NCBI GenBank assembly: GCA_031417835.1
Contig: JANOWJ010000026.1
Coordinates: forward strand, 62,001-126,000
DNA: 64,000 nucleotides
Origin: JADJLQ01 sp031417835
GTDB lineage: Bacteria > Bacteroidota > Bacteroidia > Chitinophagales > Saprospiraceae
Direction of reading: 5' to 3'
A program made the position numbers and the translations under genes. The notes under the pieces were generated by a model that searched no databases, was not told the origin of the DNA, and worked only from the letters and a program-made list of their open reading frames with translations. Below are positions 35,314 to 44,430 of this stretch, one piece after another (within the stretch, counting starts at the first letter, position 1; every line of letters begins with the position of its first letter).

Positions 35314-37632
35314 ATGAGCGGCAACCAATCCAACCAAAAAATCATGAATCTCAGTATTAGGGACCTGATTTTTATCAATTCATCGGCCTTTAATATTGTA
35401 CTTCCGATTTTAATAGTATTGTTTATCCGGGCGGTACCGCAAGCCAGCCAGATTGTATTTAGTACGTTATCAGAGATTGACCCTATCTCGACGACTCTGC
35501 TCGTGATCTTGTATTCGATATTTTCGATGTTTATATACTATGCGCAGGAAGAAAAATATAAGGTAGACGGTACTGAGGTTTTAGATCTATCTATAGTCTT
35601 TCAACGCATAAACCTAGTAGCTAATTTTATTCCTTTAATAGTTTGGTTATTAGTCATCTTATTTAATAATGGAAAAAACCATCTCATTTCGATCATTATC
35701 ACGATGGTGTACATGGCATTAAACATCTTCCTGATCCTTTCGAAACAAAAATACAATATACTAGTACGGAGCAATATTTCTTACCTCGTATATTTAACGG
35801 CATTGACGATGCTCATATGGGGAGCGTATATATTTAATGATTTCCCGGATTCGGGTTACTCCGGTTGGATCGCCACTATATTATATACCTTAGTTCTTGT
35901 GATATTGATCATTTGTGTATTATTTATTGATGACAAGGCACTTACTTCAGTATACTCAAAAGTGATAGCCGGACTGGTCATATTGGCCGTGCTTATTGTC
36001 GTAAAAGCGAATCACAACATTGTTTTTACTCCCGCAAATATATTTCTACTGTATGCACTGGTGGTGAGAATTGTATTATTCCTGATATCAAGGTGTATGG
36101 TCATCGTGGGTGATTGGATTCCACTAGGGAGTACTAGCTTGATCAAGAAACACCTTGCCCCAATCGACGACATCGACAGTGAGGCTCAGAAGAAGCAGAA
36201 ACTTAAAAGAACAAAAACAGAACGGACTTTGGTAGTCATTATTACGATGCTCTTTTTAATTCTTTTTTTCCGGAAAAGCACCAGAGATCAGCATGATGTC
36301 AAGCTGCTGGAGGTACCAAACACCAGGGTTCCTTTTTATGATTATGTGTCTGAATGGCTCAAAAAGGATACCACCAAGCTTCCTATTTTTCTCATTGCTG
36401 GACAAGGTGGGGGTTCTCGTGCAGGCAGTGTTTTTTTTCAAACATTATCAGAGTTAGATCCTTACCTACAAGACAACGTACTCACTATTAATACGATCTC
36501 AGGAAGCGGCACCGGCGCGCAGTTTTATTTAAGTGCCAAATATGTATTAGACAATCTATACGACTCAGTGTTTAACAATTCTGCTACAATCTCCCGTGCC
36601 AACACTATATTATATCAACGGGACTATATCAGTAGCTCCTTATTTAAAATATTATTTACGGATTATTTTAGATCTAAGTTTCTAAGAAAATCATCTTTAC
36701 ATTCCCGGAATTATAGTTTGATGAATCAGGAAATTGGAGCATATGCGATGTTATCTGATTCTTTTGGTTTCAATAAAATACAAAAAGATACATTTAGGTT
36801 GTTGACAAGTGCTTGGAGCCAGGTCTATGATTCGTCCAAATTAAGTCAACGCAAGTTTCCTTTGTTTTTTCCTACATCGTACAATGTTCAGCATGGGGTC
36901 AAAGCGATCTCCAGCCCAGTACAACTCTCGCGCGAAAAAGTATCGCCTTTTTATGACATCCTGGGGTCACTGGGGCCTGATCATACCGTGAAAGTGATCC
37001 AATCAGTAGCGCTAAATCAATTATTTCCTATCCTTAGTGCTTCGGCTACATTAGATAGTTTCAATTATATGGATGGCGGAGTATATGATAATTTAGGATA
37101 TGAGACCCTATTTGATCTCTACAAAATAACTACATTATTAAGAGATAGTCTGACTCCGGATCGAAGGATCATATTAATCTCCATTGAAAATGGAAGCTAT
37201 ACCCCCAATATAAAAAAAGGAAAACTTTTCGATATGAGTGCGGTAAGCATGGCTGGCTCCAACTCTATATTTTCCTCTGTACCTCACGAGCATAAGAATG
37301 AGGGCATAAAATCTTTATATTGCCGGGATACTTTTTTTGAGCTCCGAGTCTACAGTGACTCCATTCCGGAGGATCCAACTTTTATCAGACATTTTAAATA
37401 CCACCCGAGTAAGCAGGAGGTCATCATGTCGCGGTATCTTACTCGTACTGAAATAAATCTGATCACAAGTAGAACAAATACAATAGTCTATAATTTTAGA
37501 AATGAACTAGAGACATTTCTAAAGAGAAATCCTGAATATAAAGCCAATGATTGTTATACCGTCCCCTATAAAGCGCCCGGCAAAAGCACATTGAATAAAT
37601 TAAAGAACAATTCGCCGGCCAACCAAAAATAG
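35314..37632 (+). CDS. polytopic membrane patatin-like protein lacking the nucleophile Ser
   Basis: 772 residues. The N-terminal half has about eight TM segments (from about 24 to 325), and the C-terminal half is a patatin-like domain. The oxyanion motif is variant (GQGGGSRAG, 363-371). Where the GxSxG nucleophile belongs, the sequence is G397-S-Gly399-T-G401, so the central Ser is Gly; the codon GGC is unambiguous. The Asp motif MDGGVYDN (Asp587) is intact. The paralogue at 47779-50034 has GSSNG at the same place. This copy is therefore probably catalytically dead, or uses a neighbouring Ser, and may regulate or bind lipid. It stands alone on its strand. Confidence 0.85.
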   Translation: MSGNQSNQKIMNLSIRDLIFINSSAFNIVLPILIVLFIRAVPQASQIVFSTLSEIDPISTTLLVILYSIFSMFIYYAQEEKYKVDGTEVLDLSIVFQRINLVANFIPLIVWLLVILFNNGKNHLISIIITMVYMALNIFLILSKQKYNILVRSNISYLVYLTALTMLIWGAYIFNDFPDSGYSGWIATILYTLVLVILIICVLFIDDKALTSVYSKVIAGLVILAVLIVVKANHNIVFTPANIFLLYALVVRIVLFLISRCMVIVGDWIPLGSTSLIKKHLAPIDDIDSEAQKKQKLKRTKTERTLVVIITMLFLILFFRKSTRDQHDVKLLEVPNTRVPFYDYVSEWLKKDTTKLPIFLIAGQGGGSRAGSVFFQTLSELDPYLQDNVLTINTISGSGTGAQFYLSAKYVLDNLYDSVFNNSATISRANTILYQRDYISSSLFKILFTDYFRSKFLRKSSLHSRNYSLMNQEIGAYAMLSDSFGFNKIQKDTFRLLTSAWSQVYDSSKLSQRKFPLFFPTSYNVQHGVKAISSPVQLSREKVSPFYDILGSLGPDHTVKVIQSVALNQLFPILSASATLDSFNYMDGGVYDNLGYETLFDLYKITTLLRDSLTPDRRIILISIENGSYTPNIKKGKLFDMSAVSMAGSNSIFSSVPHEHKNEGIKSLYCRDTFFELRVYSDSIPEDPTFIRHFKYHPSKQEVIMSRYLTRTEINLITSRTNTIVYNFRNELETFLKRNPEYKANDCYTVPYKAPGKSTLNKLKNNSPANQK

Positions 37633-38150
37633 TTAGAATTTGGGTTCTTCGCCATACTTAGTGGGCAAAATGGTAAATCTCGAAAAAATATTAATTAGCT
37701 ATTATGAGTGGCAAGAAGAGTATCACAAGAAAACAACTTTAAGCGTCATAGCTAAAGCCGGTGTATCAGATAGCCTTAACCCCAGCCTTACGGCTGGGGT
37801 TAATTAAGCAAGTTCTATTCATTTGGCTTTGGCCTTGAACCAATTTCTGCCATTCAAAAGGAATATAGACATACTACAATTCAAATTGTAAGAAACTTTG
37901 TATCCAAACTGCAAACCACATAGGTCAAATATCGATTGAAAGTTCTTCGTTGTATTTAGCGGGTAAAATTGTAAATTTTAAAAAAAGGTGTACAGTATAA
38001 AACCATAATAATTTTACTGCTGATGAATTAAATTTGGATACCCACTAAATATGGTAAAGAACCGAATTAGATTTCTTAATCATTTTAAGAAAAGAGTAAT
38101 CCTAAATAAATCTTTTCCATTCAATAAGTAGGTAGAAAAGCTAAGCGGCA
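37633..38150. mobile_element. MITE-like remnant with ~25-bp inverted repeats
   Basis: The left end GGTTCTTCGCCATACTTAGT.. (37643-37667) is the reverse complement, with 4 mismatches in 25, of the right end at 38039-38063. A second, diverged left end lies inside at about 37942-37963, suggesting nested or composite remnants. No transposase frame remains. A solo right end is at 1730-1754. The element family cannot be named with confidence. Confidence 0.55.
37776..37803. terminator. strong 12-bp hairpin, possible terminator
   Basis: TTAACCCCAGCC and GGCTGGGGTTAA form a perfect 12-bp stem with a TTAC loop, about 145 bases after the patatin stop. No long T run follows, so it may be a repeat-type palindrome rather than a terminator. 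Confidence 0.5.
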
Positions 38151-41100
38151 TTACGGTTCCACAAAATACATATCCACAGGGCCTTTGTTTTTTATTTCAA
38201 TTTTACCTCGGTGGATACAATTAAACTTGTGTTTTACCAATTGATAAGTGACGGTACTTACATTCACTTTACCAGGCTCACAACTACCTTCCATGCGACT
38301 AGCCAGGTTGACCGTATCACCCCATATATCATACGCGAATTTTTTTGATCCTACTATACCCGCAACAACAGGGCCAGTATGTATGCCTAATCTGATTTCG
38401 AAATATGGCTTTTGCGCAGCTTCTTGTTTTAATCTATAACTACCTATAAAATCTCGAATCTCTAGTGCTGCTTTGACGACCTCCTCCGCATGTGTATCAT
38501 TGGGCACCGGCAAGCCTCCTACGGCCATATAACTATCGCCAATCGTTTTAATTTTTTCAATTCCATATTTTTGGATAATACGATCAAATTCTTTGAAACA
38601 GTAATCAATCTCTGCAACCAAATCAGATGCACTCATCATTTCTGCGATTTGCGAAAACCCTTTAAAGTCGGTAAAGAGTACGCTTACACTTTCAAAAGTC
38701 TTAGCCTCAGCGACCCCATTTTGTTTTAACTCCATCGCGATATCGTACGGAAGTATATTTAAGAGCAATTCCTCCGTTTTGGCTTTTTCTTGCAACAGGT
38801 CTTGCGTTCTTTCCTTCACTTTGTGTTCAAGATTGGTGTTATAATCTTCCAATCGTTTTTCGTTTACCCTTAAATTTTCCTCAATCGTTTTACGGAAATC
38901 AATTTCATGGGTTAAATCCGTATTGAGTTTGAGGGTTTGTTCAAATAGCATCGTGTTTTGCAGCGAGATGGCCGTTTGGGTAGCGATCACCTGGATGATC
39001 TCTACTCGTTCTTTGGTGAATGCGCCGGGCACTAGTTTGTTTTCAAGGTACAAATAAGCAAATGTAGTACCTGTTTGTTTGAGGGGGTGACAGATTATAG
39101 ATTGAACCTGGTGTCTTACGATGTATTCATCCGTCGAAAACGGTATTTTATCTGTTGCGTTATGCAACACCAACGTTTCTCCGGTCCTGGCGACATGGTT
39201 GATTACAGTATGACTGATGGAGCTATAATCTTTATAAGGTATATGATGCAGCACTTCTATCGTATTCGTTGCTTTATCCACAGAGGCTTGTATCAGTTTA
39301 TTTCCATGTTCCTCAAAGATCAAAAAAGCGCGTTCTGCTCCAGCATTCTCTGCTATCAAATTCATTAAACCTGTCAATAAGTTTTCAAGATTCATTTCAC
39401 CGGATAACAACCGTATCGTTTTTAATATGGTATCTAAATCCAGGGTAGAGGAATTTGAAATCATTTCTTCATCGGTCACCAATCCTACATACTGTTTTTT
39501 CATATGGTCGAGCTTTGCCCGGGCGCCCCATTTATTATAGGTATGGTAAGCATGCGATAAATAAAACTGGGCTATTTCAGTTTGATTTAAACTTAAATAA
39601 AACATTCCTGCTCTTTCTAATGCGAGGGCTTCGTCCAGAATAAATTTGTTTTGCCTGGCATATTTGATAGCATCTGTATAAGCACTCATCGCCAAGTCGT
39701 GCTGACCACTCAGTCGGTACCACTCAGCCTGCATCAATTCATATTTGTTTGTATAATTTATCTCGGAATATTTTTGTAACCCTTGAATTAAATTCAGATT
39801 TTTTTTACAAATTCTTAATAGCTTCTTTTGTATTGCTGGCGTGCTCGATGCAAAAATAGGGGTGATGCATAGACTTTCGTAATAATAAAATAAATGTTCG
39901 GTGGGCGAGCCCTTGACCGGGATCATAAATTGTTTTTCTGCGCAGCAATATTTCCAGGCTGTTTCATATTCATTGAATACGATGGCCAAATATTTTTTCT
40001 GCATGTTGAGGTTATGAAAGTATAAGTCAAAAGCCGGTTCCTTTGGAAAATTAACTTTTGTTTCATCATAGATCTCGCCTTGCAAGACATCAAAATCTTG
40101 TACCCCTTCTACCAGGGCTAGCACAGATTGTCTGAATAGTTTAATTCGTTCAATCTGTAATACTTGGTTGAGCGAAGCCACCTGCATACTGATGAGTTCA
40201 CCTCTTTTTAAAACTTTTTCAATGCTTTCTCCACCGTAAAAATTCCAATACATCAGCAATTGACCGGTGATGGCCGAAAACACAAAATCTCCAGTTTCCA
40301 ACCCCTTTTTAAACCCGTCTTCAAGGTCTGGTAATACTTTTTGTAAATGCATCAACCAGTAGGAGATAAACGTATTGTACACTTGTTTTAATGAACAGAT
40401 CTGGTTTTCATTTTTAAGGATATCCGATAAATGATATCCTAATTTTCCCATTTTGATCCCCTTTTCTATTTTGTTCATATAAGCTATATTGATATAACCA
40501 AATACAACAAAAGCAAAAGGCGACTTGGGGGAGAGGCCATGCTTGAGTGTGAGTCGAATCAACTCAAACATGATTAGGGGTACAATATTGGGTTTGCTAA
40601 AATAGGCCGCCAGCGAAACATGATGCAGAATGGCCATGGTAATAATCAATTCGTCGTCTTCAATCTTTGGTAAAGCTTTTATTCGTTCGTCATCAAATTT
40701 TTTAAGCCTCAGGTTTGTTTCGATATAGCCTTTCAACACAGAGACCTGACCGGGATTGGGATTTATACGTAGGTTTACTTTTCGCAACGTATCAAGGCCA
40801 ATATTGATCACCAGCGAGCCATCATTATCTGCAGTAGCCCGTTGAATCTTAAGGTCTGCTAGTTTCAAGAAATCTATTTTATCTATTACGTGCTGTTCAA
40901 GAATACCAATTAATTGTCCAAAGCGAGTGATATCATTACATTGATTGGAGGCAACAGCGGCTTGGAAAAAAAGATTGTAACAAAAGCGATAATTTTTTTG
41001 CCATGAGTCCTTGTTCAATAAATGGATGGCATTTTCATAAAACTGCAGCGCGACAAAATAAGCCGTAGCTTGTTGAGATCGATTGCCTGCGAGCAAGTTG

Positions 41101-43310
41101 AGCTCGCTCACTATTTTACATTCGCCGGGATCCGTCAGTACTTCTTTTGCAAAATTAAATTGATTGACAATGTCATAGATAAATTCGTGCTGTGATGATG
41201 TTGGTGTATTCTTTAAGATTAGCCGTCCAATCTCAAGATGAAACTTAGCTTTGAGTACATCATCGGTCAAGGAGTACAATGCTTGCTGAACTCGATCGTG
41301 TACAAAATAAAAACTATTATCCCTTGCTTCCAGAATGAGTCCGATGTGAATGGCAGGTTTGAGGTTTACATAAACGGTATCCAGGTTTTGTCCTGTGCCT
41401 TTAGCTAGAAGGCCTTGACTAAACTTATTACCAATACAGGAGGCAAGTTTAAGCAAGGCTATGGTTTCGTTTTGTAATTTATTGATAGTCTCCAACAAAA
41501 GGTCCACAATATCACCTTCCATGTTGAAAGCCAATATTTTTTCACTATCCCAGGTCCAGATCCGTTTGGTACGGTCGTAATACAATATTTCATTATTGTA
41601 AATGGATTTTATAAATTGGTTGGCAAAGAATGCGTTGCCACCCGATTTTTTATACACCAAACTAGACAGTTCTTTGAGGTTGGTGTCGGAGTGACCGATC
41701 GCATCTCGAACTAAACTTTGAATATCTGCCAGTCCGAGGTTTTCCACACTGATCTGCTCCGGTATGATTCCGATGTCCTGAATATCCATGATAAACTGCA
41801 GCACGATATGACCCAGCGTCATTTCATTGTCCCTGTATGCTCCGATGATCAAGATATTATGCAACTCATCATTGCTAAGTATACTTCGTATGAGTGAAAG
41901 GGATGAGCTATCGCTCCATTGCAAGTCATCTAAAAAAATGACCAAGGGCCGAGACAGTTGAGTGACTACCTGTAAGAAATTGCTGATTGCATAATTAAAT
42001 CGGGATTGAGCCTCCAAACCATTGAGCTCGGGCACTTCTGGCTCATCCTCCAATAGACGATTGAGTCCGGGAATGATATCAAATAAAACCCTTCCAATCG
42101 GATGTAACTTTTTATTCAGTTCGTTTTTCCATTCCGAGACTTTTTCCTCGCTACTGATTTCAATATGATCTGCGATGAGTTTACTGAATGCTTGAGTAAA
42201 TGCAAAGTATGGAACATCCGTCTTTAATGAATCAAACTTACCGGATATGAAGATACCCCCTTCATTTACTACCGGACGATATAACTGATCGACGAGACTT
42301 GATTTTCCCACACCGGAATGACCATACACTAATAGTATTTTTTTATCCCCCTGAAGTGTGTGTCCAAAAACAGACATCATTTTAGCTATATCCAGTTCTC
42401 GACCGTAGAGTTGATTGGTGAATCTTAAATTGCCGGAAGAATCATTTTTTCCAAGTACAAAATTGTCTAGACTCTGTTGGGGATCCATACTCAAGGCTAT
42501 GGTAACCAGATCATGAAGCACTCCATCTGCCGAATGATATCGTTTTTCTATGTTTTTTTCTATCATTTTCATGATCAGATCCGAAAGGATAGAAGGCGTA
42601 TTAGATATTTTGTCCGGAGGTACAGGATTGAGGGCTATATGGGCATGAATTTTTGCCGAGCCTTCTTTGTTTTCAAAAGGTAGATGATCGGTAAAAAGCC
42701 TATAAAAAAGAATTCCAAGAGCATAGATATCGGAGGAATATCCGACATCCGTACTGATCCTTCCTGTTTGTTCAGGTGATATATAATCCGGATCTGCTAA
42801 TGAATAAAGCAGTTTATGCTGAACGACCATCCTGCTTTGAACTCTTTTAGCTAAACCAAGGCTAATGAAAACAACATCCCCCGTATTTCGCTCGACCAGC
42901 AGATGTTGGGGATTAATATTTAAATGAACAATTTGTTGACTGTGTACAATGGATAGTTTTTGTGCAATTTTAACGGCGAGTTGAATTTTATCTTTAATAT
43001 TATTCAGATCCATTATGATCTGCTCGATCGTGGAGCCATCAATATAATTTAGTTTTAATTTATATTCCGTGGTCGTGTGGTCGACATCTAGTATCGTTCT
43101 AAAGCCTTCAATAGTATCGTTTATGAAGGAGGCTTCATTATTGGATTTTAATTGCGCGATAGGGGAAAGGGCAACAATAGTTGAACTTTTAAAAATTACG
43201 TTTTCGCCATGATTTTGATCAGGTCGTTGAAATAAAAATTGTTTTCCGGTAAAGGTTTCAGTTGGTTTCATAAACGGGAATTCAATGTTTGAATTCAATC
43301 TGGTAAACAA
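38151..43310 (-). CDS. pseudokinase-AAA-TPR-GAF-adenylyl cyclase
   Basis: 1719 residues. About 20-272: a protein-kinase-like domain with the family marks PDYISPEQTGR and SSDIYALGILFYRLFT, but HRD reads HLN (129-131) and the DFG site reads SLG (150-152), so the catalytic and metal Asp are both missing: a pseudokinase. About 300-640: an AAA ATPase with Walker A GHSGVGKSS (330-338) and Walker B VIFLDDLQWSD. About 700-1270: helical, TPR-like repeats. About 1285-1445: GAF. Then a coiled coil (ERLEDYNTNLEHKVKERTQ) and a class III cyclase (1541-1719) with Asp1548, Asp1592, Lys1588 and Asp1661; Lys plus Asp predicts ATP as substrate. A large signal-integrating adenylyl cyclase, last in a run of four co-directional genes with two heme enzymes, which may supply its signal. 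Confidence 0.9.
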   Translation of the reverse strand: MFTRLNSNIEFPFMKPTETFTGKQFLFQRPDQNHGENVIFKSSTIVALSPIAQLKSNNEASFINDTIEGFRTILDVDHTTTEYKLKLNYIDGSTIEQIIMDLNNIKDKIQLAVKIAQKLSIVHSQQIVHLNINPQHLLVERNTGDVVFISLGLAKRVQSRMVVQHKLLYSLADPDYISPEQTGRISTDVGYSSDIYALGILFYRLFTDHLPFENKEGSAKIHAHIALNPVPPDKISNTPSILSDLIMKMIEKNIEKRYHSADGVLHDLVTIALSMDPQQSLDNFVLGKNDSSGNLRFTNQLYGRELDIAKMMSVFGHTLQGDKKILLVYGHSGVGKSSLVDQLYRPVVNEGGIFISGKFDSLKTDVPYFAFTQAFSKLIADHIEISSEEKVSEWKNELNKKLHPIGRVLFDIIPGLNRLLEDEPEVPELNGLEAQSRFNYAISNFLQVVTQLSRPLVIFLDDLQWSDSSSLSLIRSILSNDELHNILIIGAYRDNEMTLGHIVLQFIMDIQDIGIIPEQISVENLGLADIQSLVRDAIGHSDTNLKELSSLVYKKSGGNAFFANQFIKSIYNNEILYYDRTKRIWTWDSEKILAFNMEGDIVDLLLETINKLQNETIALLKLASCIGNKFSQGLLAKGTGQNLDTVYVNLKPAIHIGLILEARDNSFYFVHDRVQQALYSLTDDVLKAKFHLEIGRLILKNTPTSSQHEFIYDIVNQFNFAKEVLTDPGECKIVSELNLLAGNRSQQATAYFVALQFYENAIHLLNKDSWQKNYRFCYNLFFQAAVASNQCNDITRFGQLIGILEQHVIDKIDFLKLADLKIQRATADNDGSLVINIGLDTLRKVNLRINPNPGQVSVLKGYIETNLRLKKFDDERIKALPKIEDDELIITMAILHHVSLAAYFSKPNIVPLIMFELIRLTLKHGLSPKSPFAFVVFGYINIAYMNKIEKGIKMGKLGYHLSDILKNENQICSLKQVYNTFISYWLMHLQKVLPDLEDGFKKGLETGDFVFSAITGQLLMYWNFYGGESIEKVLKRGELISMQVASLNQVLQIERIKLFRQSVLALVEGVQDFDVLQGEIYDETKVNFPKEPAFDLYFHNLNMQKKYLAIVFNEYETAWKYCCAEKQFMIPVKGSPTEHLFYYYESLCITPIFASSTPAIQKKLLRICKKNLNLIQGLQKYSEINYTNKYELMQAEWYRLSGQHDLAMSAYTDAIKYARQNKFILDEALALERAGMFYLSLNQTEIAQFYLSHAYHTYNKWGARAKLDHMKKQYVGLVTDEEMISNSSTLDLDTILKTIRLLSGEMNLENLLTGLMNLIAENAGAERAFLIFEEHGNKLIQASVDKATNTIEVLHHIPYKDYSSISHTVINHVARTGETLVLHNATDKIPFSTDEYIVRHQVQSIICHPLKQTGTTFAYLYLENKLVPGAFTKERVEIIQVIATQTAISLQNTMLFEQTLKLNTDLTHEIDFRKTIEENLRVNEKRLEDYNTNLEHKVKERTQDLLQEKAKTEELLLNILPYDIAMELKQNGVAEAKTFESVSVLFTDFKGFSQIAEMMSASDLVAEIDYCFKEFDRIIQKYGIEKIKTIGDSYMAVGGLPVPNDTHAEEVVKAALEIRDFIGSYRLKQEAAQKPYFEIRLGIHTGPVVAGIVGSKKFAYDIWGDTVNLASRMEGSCEPGKVNVSTVTYQLVKHKFNCIHRGKIEIKNKGPVDMYFVEP

Positions 43311-43373
43311 GCATCTCGGCTATTCAATATAGAACAAGTACTATAGTCTGGACCTTATTAATTATTAAAAACT

Positions 43374-44396
43374 TTAATCAGGAATCTTAAATGACATATT
43401 TGTGGGTTCAAAGACTTTAATTCCATTCTTTTTGTGTCGATAATCTGACAATTGAGTATAAATGGCAAGTCGAGCTCGATTCAACCCACCCAAAGGTCGA
43501 TGAGCTGGCAAACTGTGCCACGGATTAAAAGACAAGGCATCACCAAATAGACGGTGATCATCAGTGTCAAACACTTGTTTGGGTATATAAAGTGTAGCAA
43601 GTTTTACAAAGCTTGAACTCCATTTTACAGTAGGATCTTCTATCGGCATCGTATCCGCATCTTCTTGAAACTGGACCATAAAATCGAAGGATACATCAGA
43701 GTGTTGTAAAAAATCTGCCATTTGATCTTTTAAATAGTCTGGATCCGGATGAGCTGGCACAGAAGTTTCTTTGTTCAAGCTAGATCGGATCAAAAATTTA
43801 ATTGCCTGATCATCTCCAAATTGATATGCTGTGGTGCTCCAATAATTTTGCTCCAATAAACTACCGATTTTAGCATTCGCTTTAGATATTCGTTTCAATA
43901 GAGACCAATGCATGGGGTTCAATGCATACAACAATAGGCTAAGTTTTCCTGAAGTAAATGCTTTGATGATTCCTGAAAATTCTTTTACACTTTTAGAAAC
44001 AAAGGTTTCAAAATTCAAACCTATAAAATCCTGCGTACCGGCTAAATGATCTTTGGATATCAATTTTTCTCCCTTTACGCCGATCAACTTGAGGGCCATA
44101 CCATGTTGGTCCTTGGCAGAGTCTTTAGCAATCCCGGTCTTGGTGTTGGAAAAACGGATAATCGTATCATACGTAGATGGCTCGGCGAAAATGCCCACTT
44201 TAAATTTTTGCTCCAAATGTGGGTTAACGATGAACTGTGCTTTAAGGCAACCATGCATCTTGGTTTCAGCTTGTCGGAGCATTTTAGTACCCGTCGGAAA
44301 CAATTGATCCATTTGCTTTTTCAACTCATCCACCATCTGGCCGATCTGAGAGGTTTCATCCATGGGTGGGTATTCTTTTGCAATTTCCTTTTTCAT
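43374..44396 (-). CDS. catalase-fold heme protein
   Basis: 340 residues of the catalase-related group (catalase-like peroxidases and allene-oxide-synthase-type proteins). Family marks are HGCLKAQFIV, the strand TIIRFSNTKT, QHGMALKL, QDFIGLNFETFV, and the C-terminal NPWHSLPAHRPLGGLNRARL. The proximal heme-ligand motif RxxxY is present as R309-LAI-Y313. At the distal site, where catalases have RxxHxK, the sequence reads RQAE44TK, so the usual His is Glu; if that alignment is right, classic catalase activity is unlikely. A role with organic or lipid hydroperoxides is more plausible. It starts 35 bases after the Dyp peroxidase gene ends and ends 63 bases before the cyclase gene starts. Confidence 0.82.
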   Translation of the reverse strand: MKKEIAKEYPPMDETSQIGQMVDELKKQMDQLFPTGTKMLRQAETKMHGCLKAQFIVNPHLEQKFKVGIFAEPSTYDTIIRFSNTKTGIAKDSAKDQHGMALKLIGVKGEKLISKDHLAGTQDFIGLNFETFVSKSVKEFSGIIKAFTSGKLSLLLYALNPMHWSLLKRISKANAKIGSLLEQNYWSTTAYQFGDDQAIKFLIRSSLNKETSVPAHPDPDYLKDQMADFLQHSDVSFDFMVQFQEDADTMPIEDPTVKWSSSFVKLATLYIPKQVFDTDDHRLFGDALSFNPWHSLPAHRPLGGLNRARLAIYTQLSDYRHKKNGIKVFEPTNMSFKIPD

Positions 44397-44430
44397 TTCC
44401 TAGAGCAATTTTTAAATTTTAAAAAATAAA

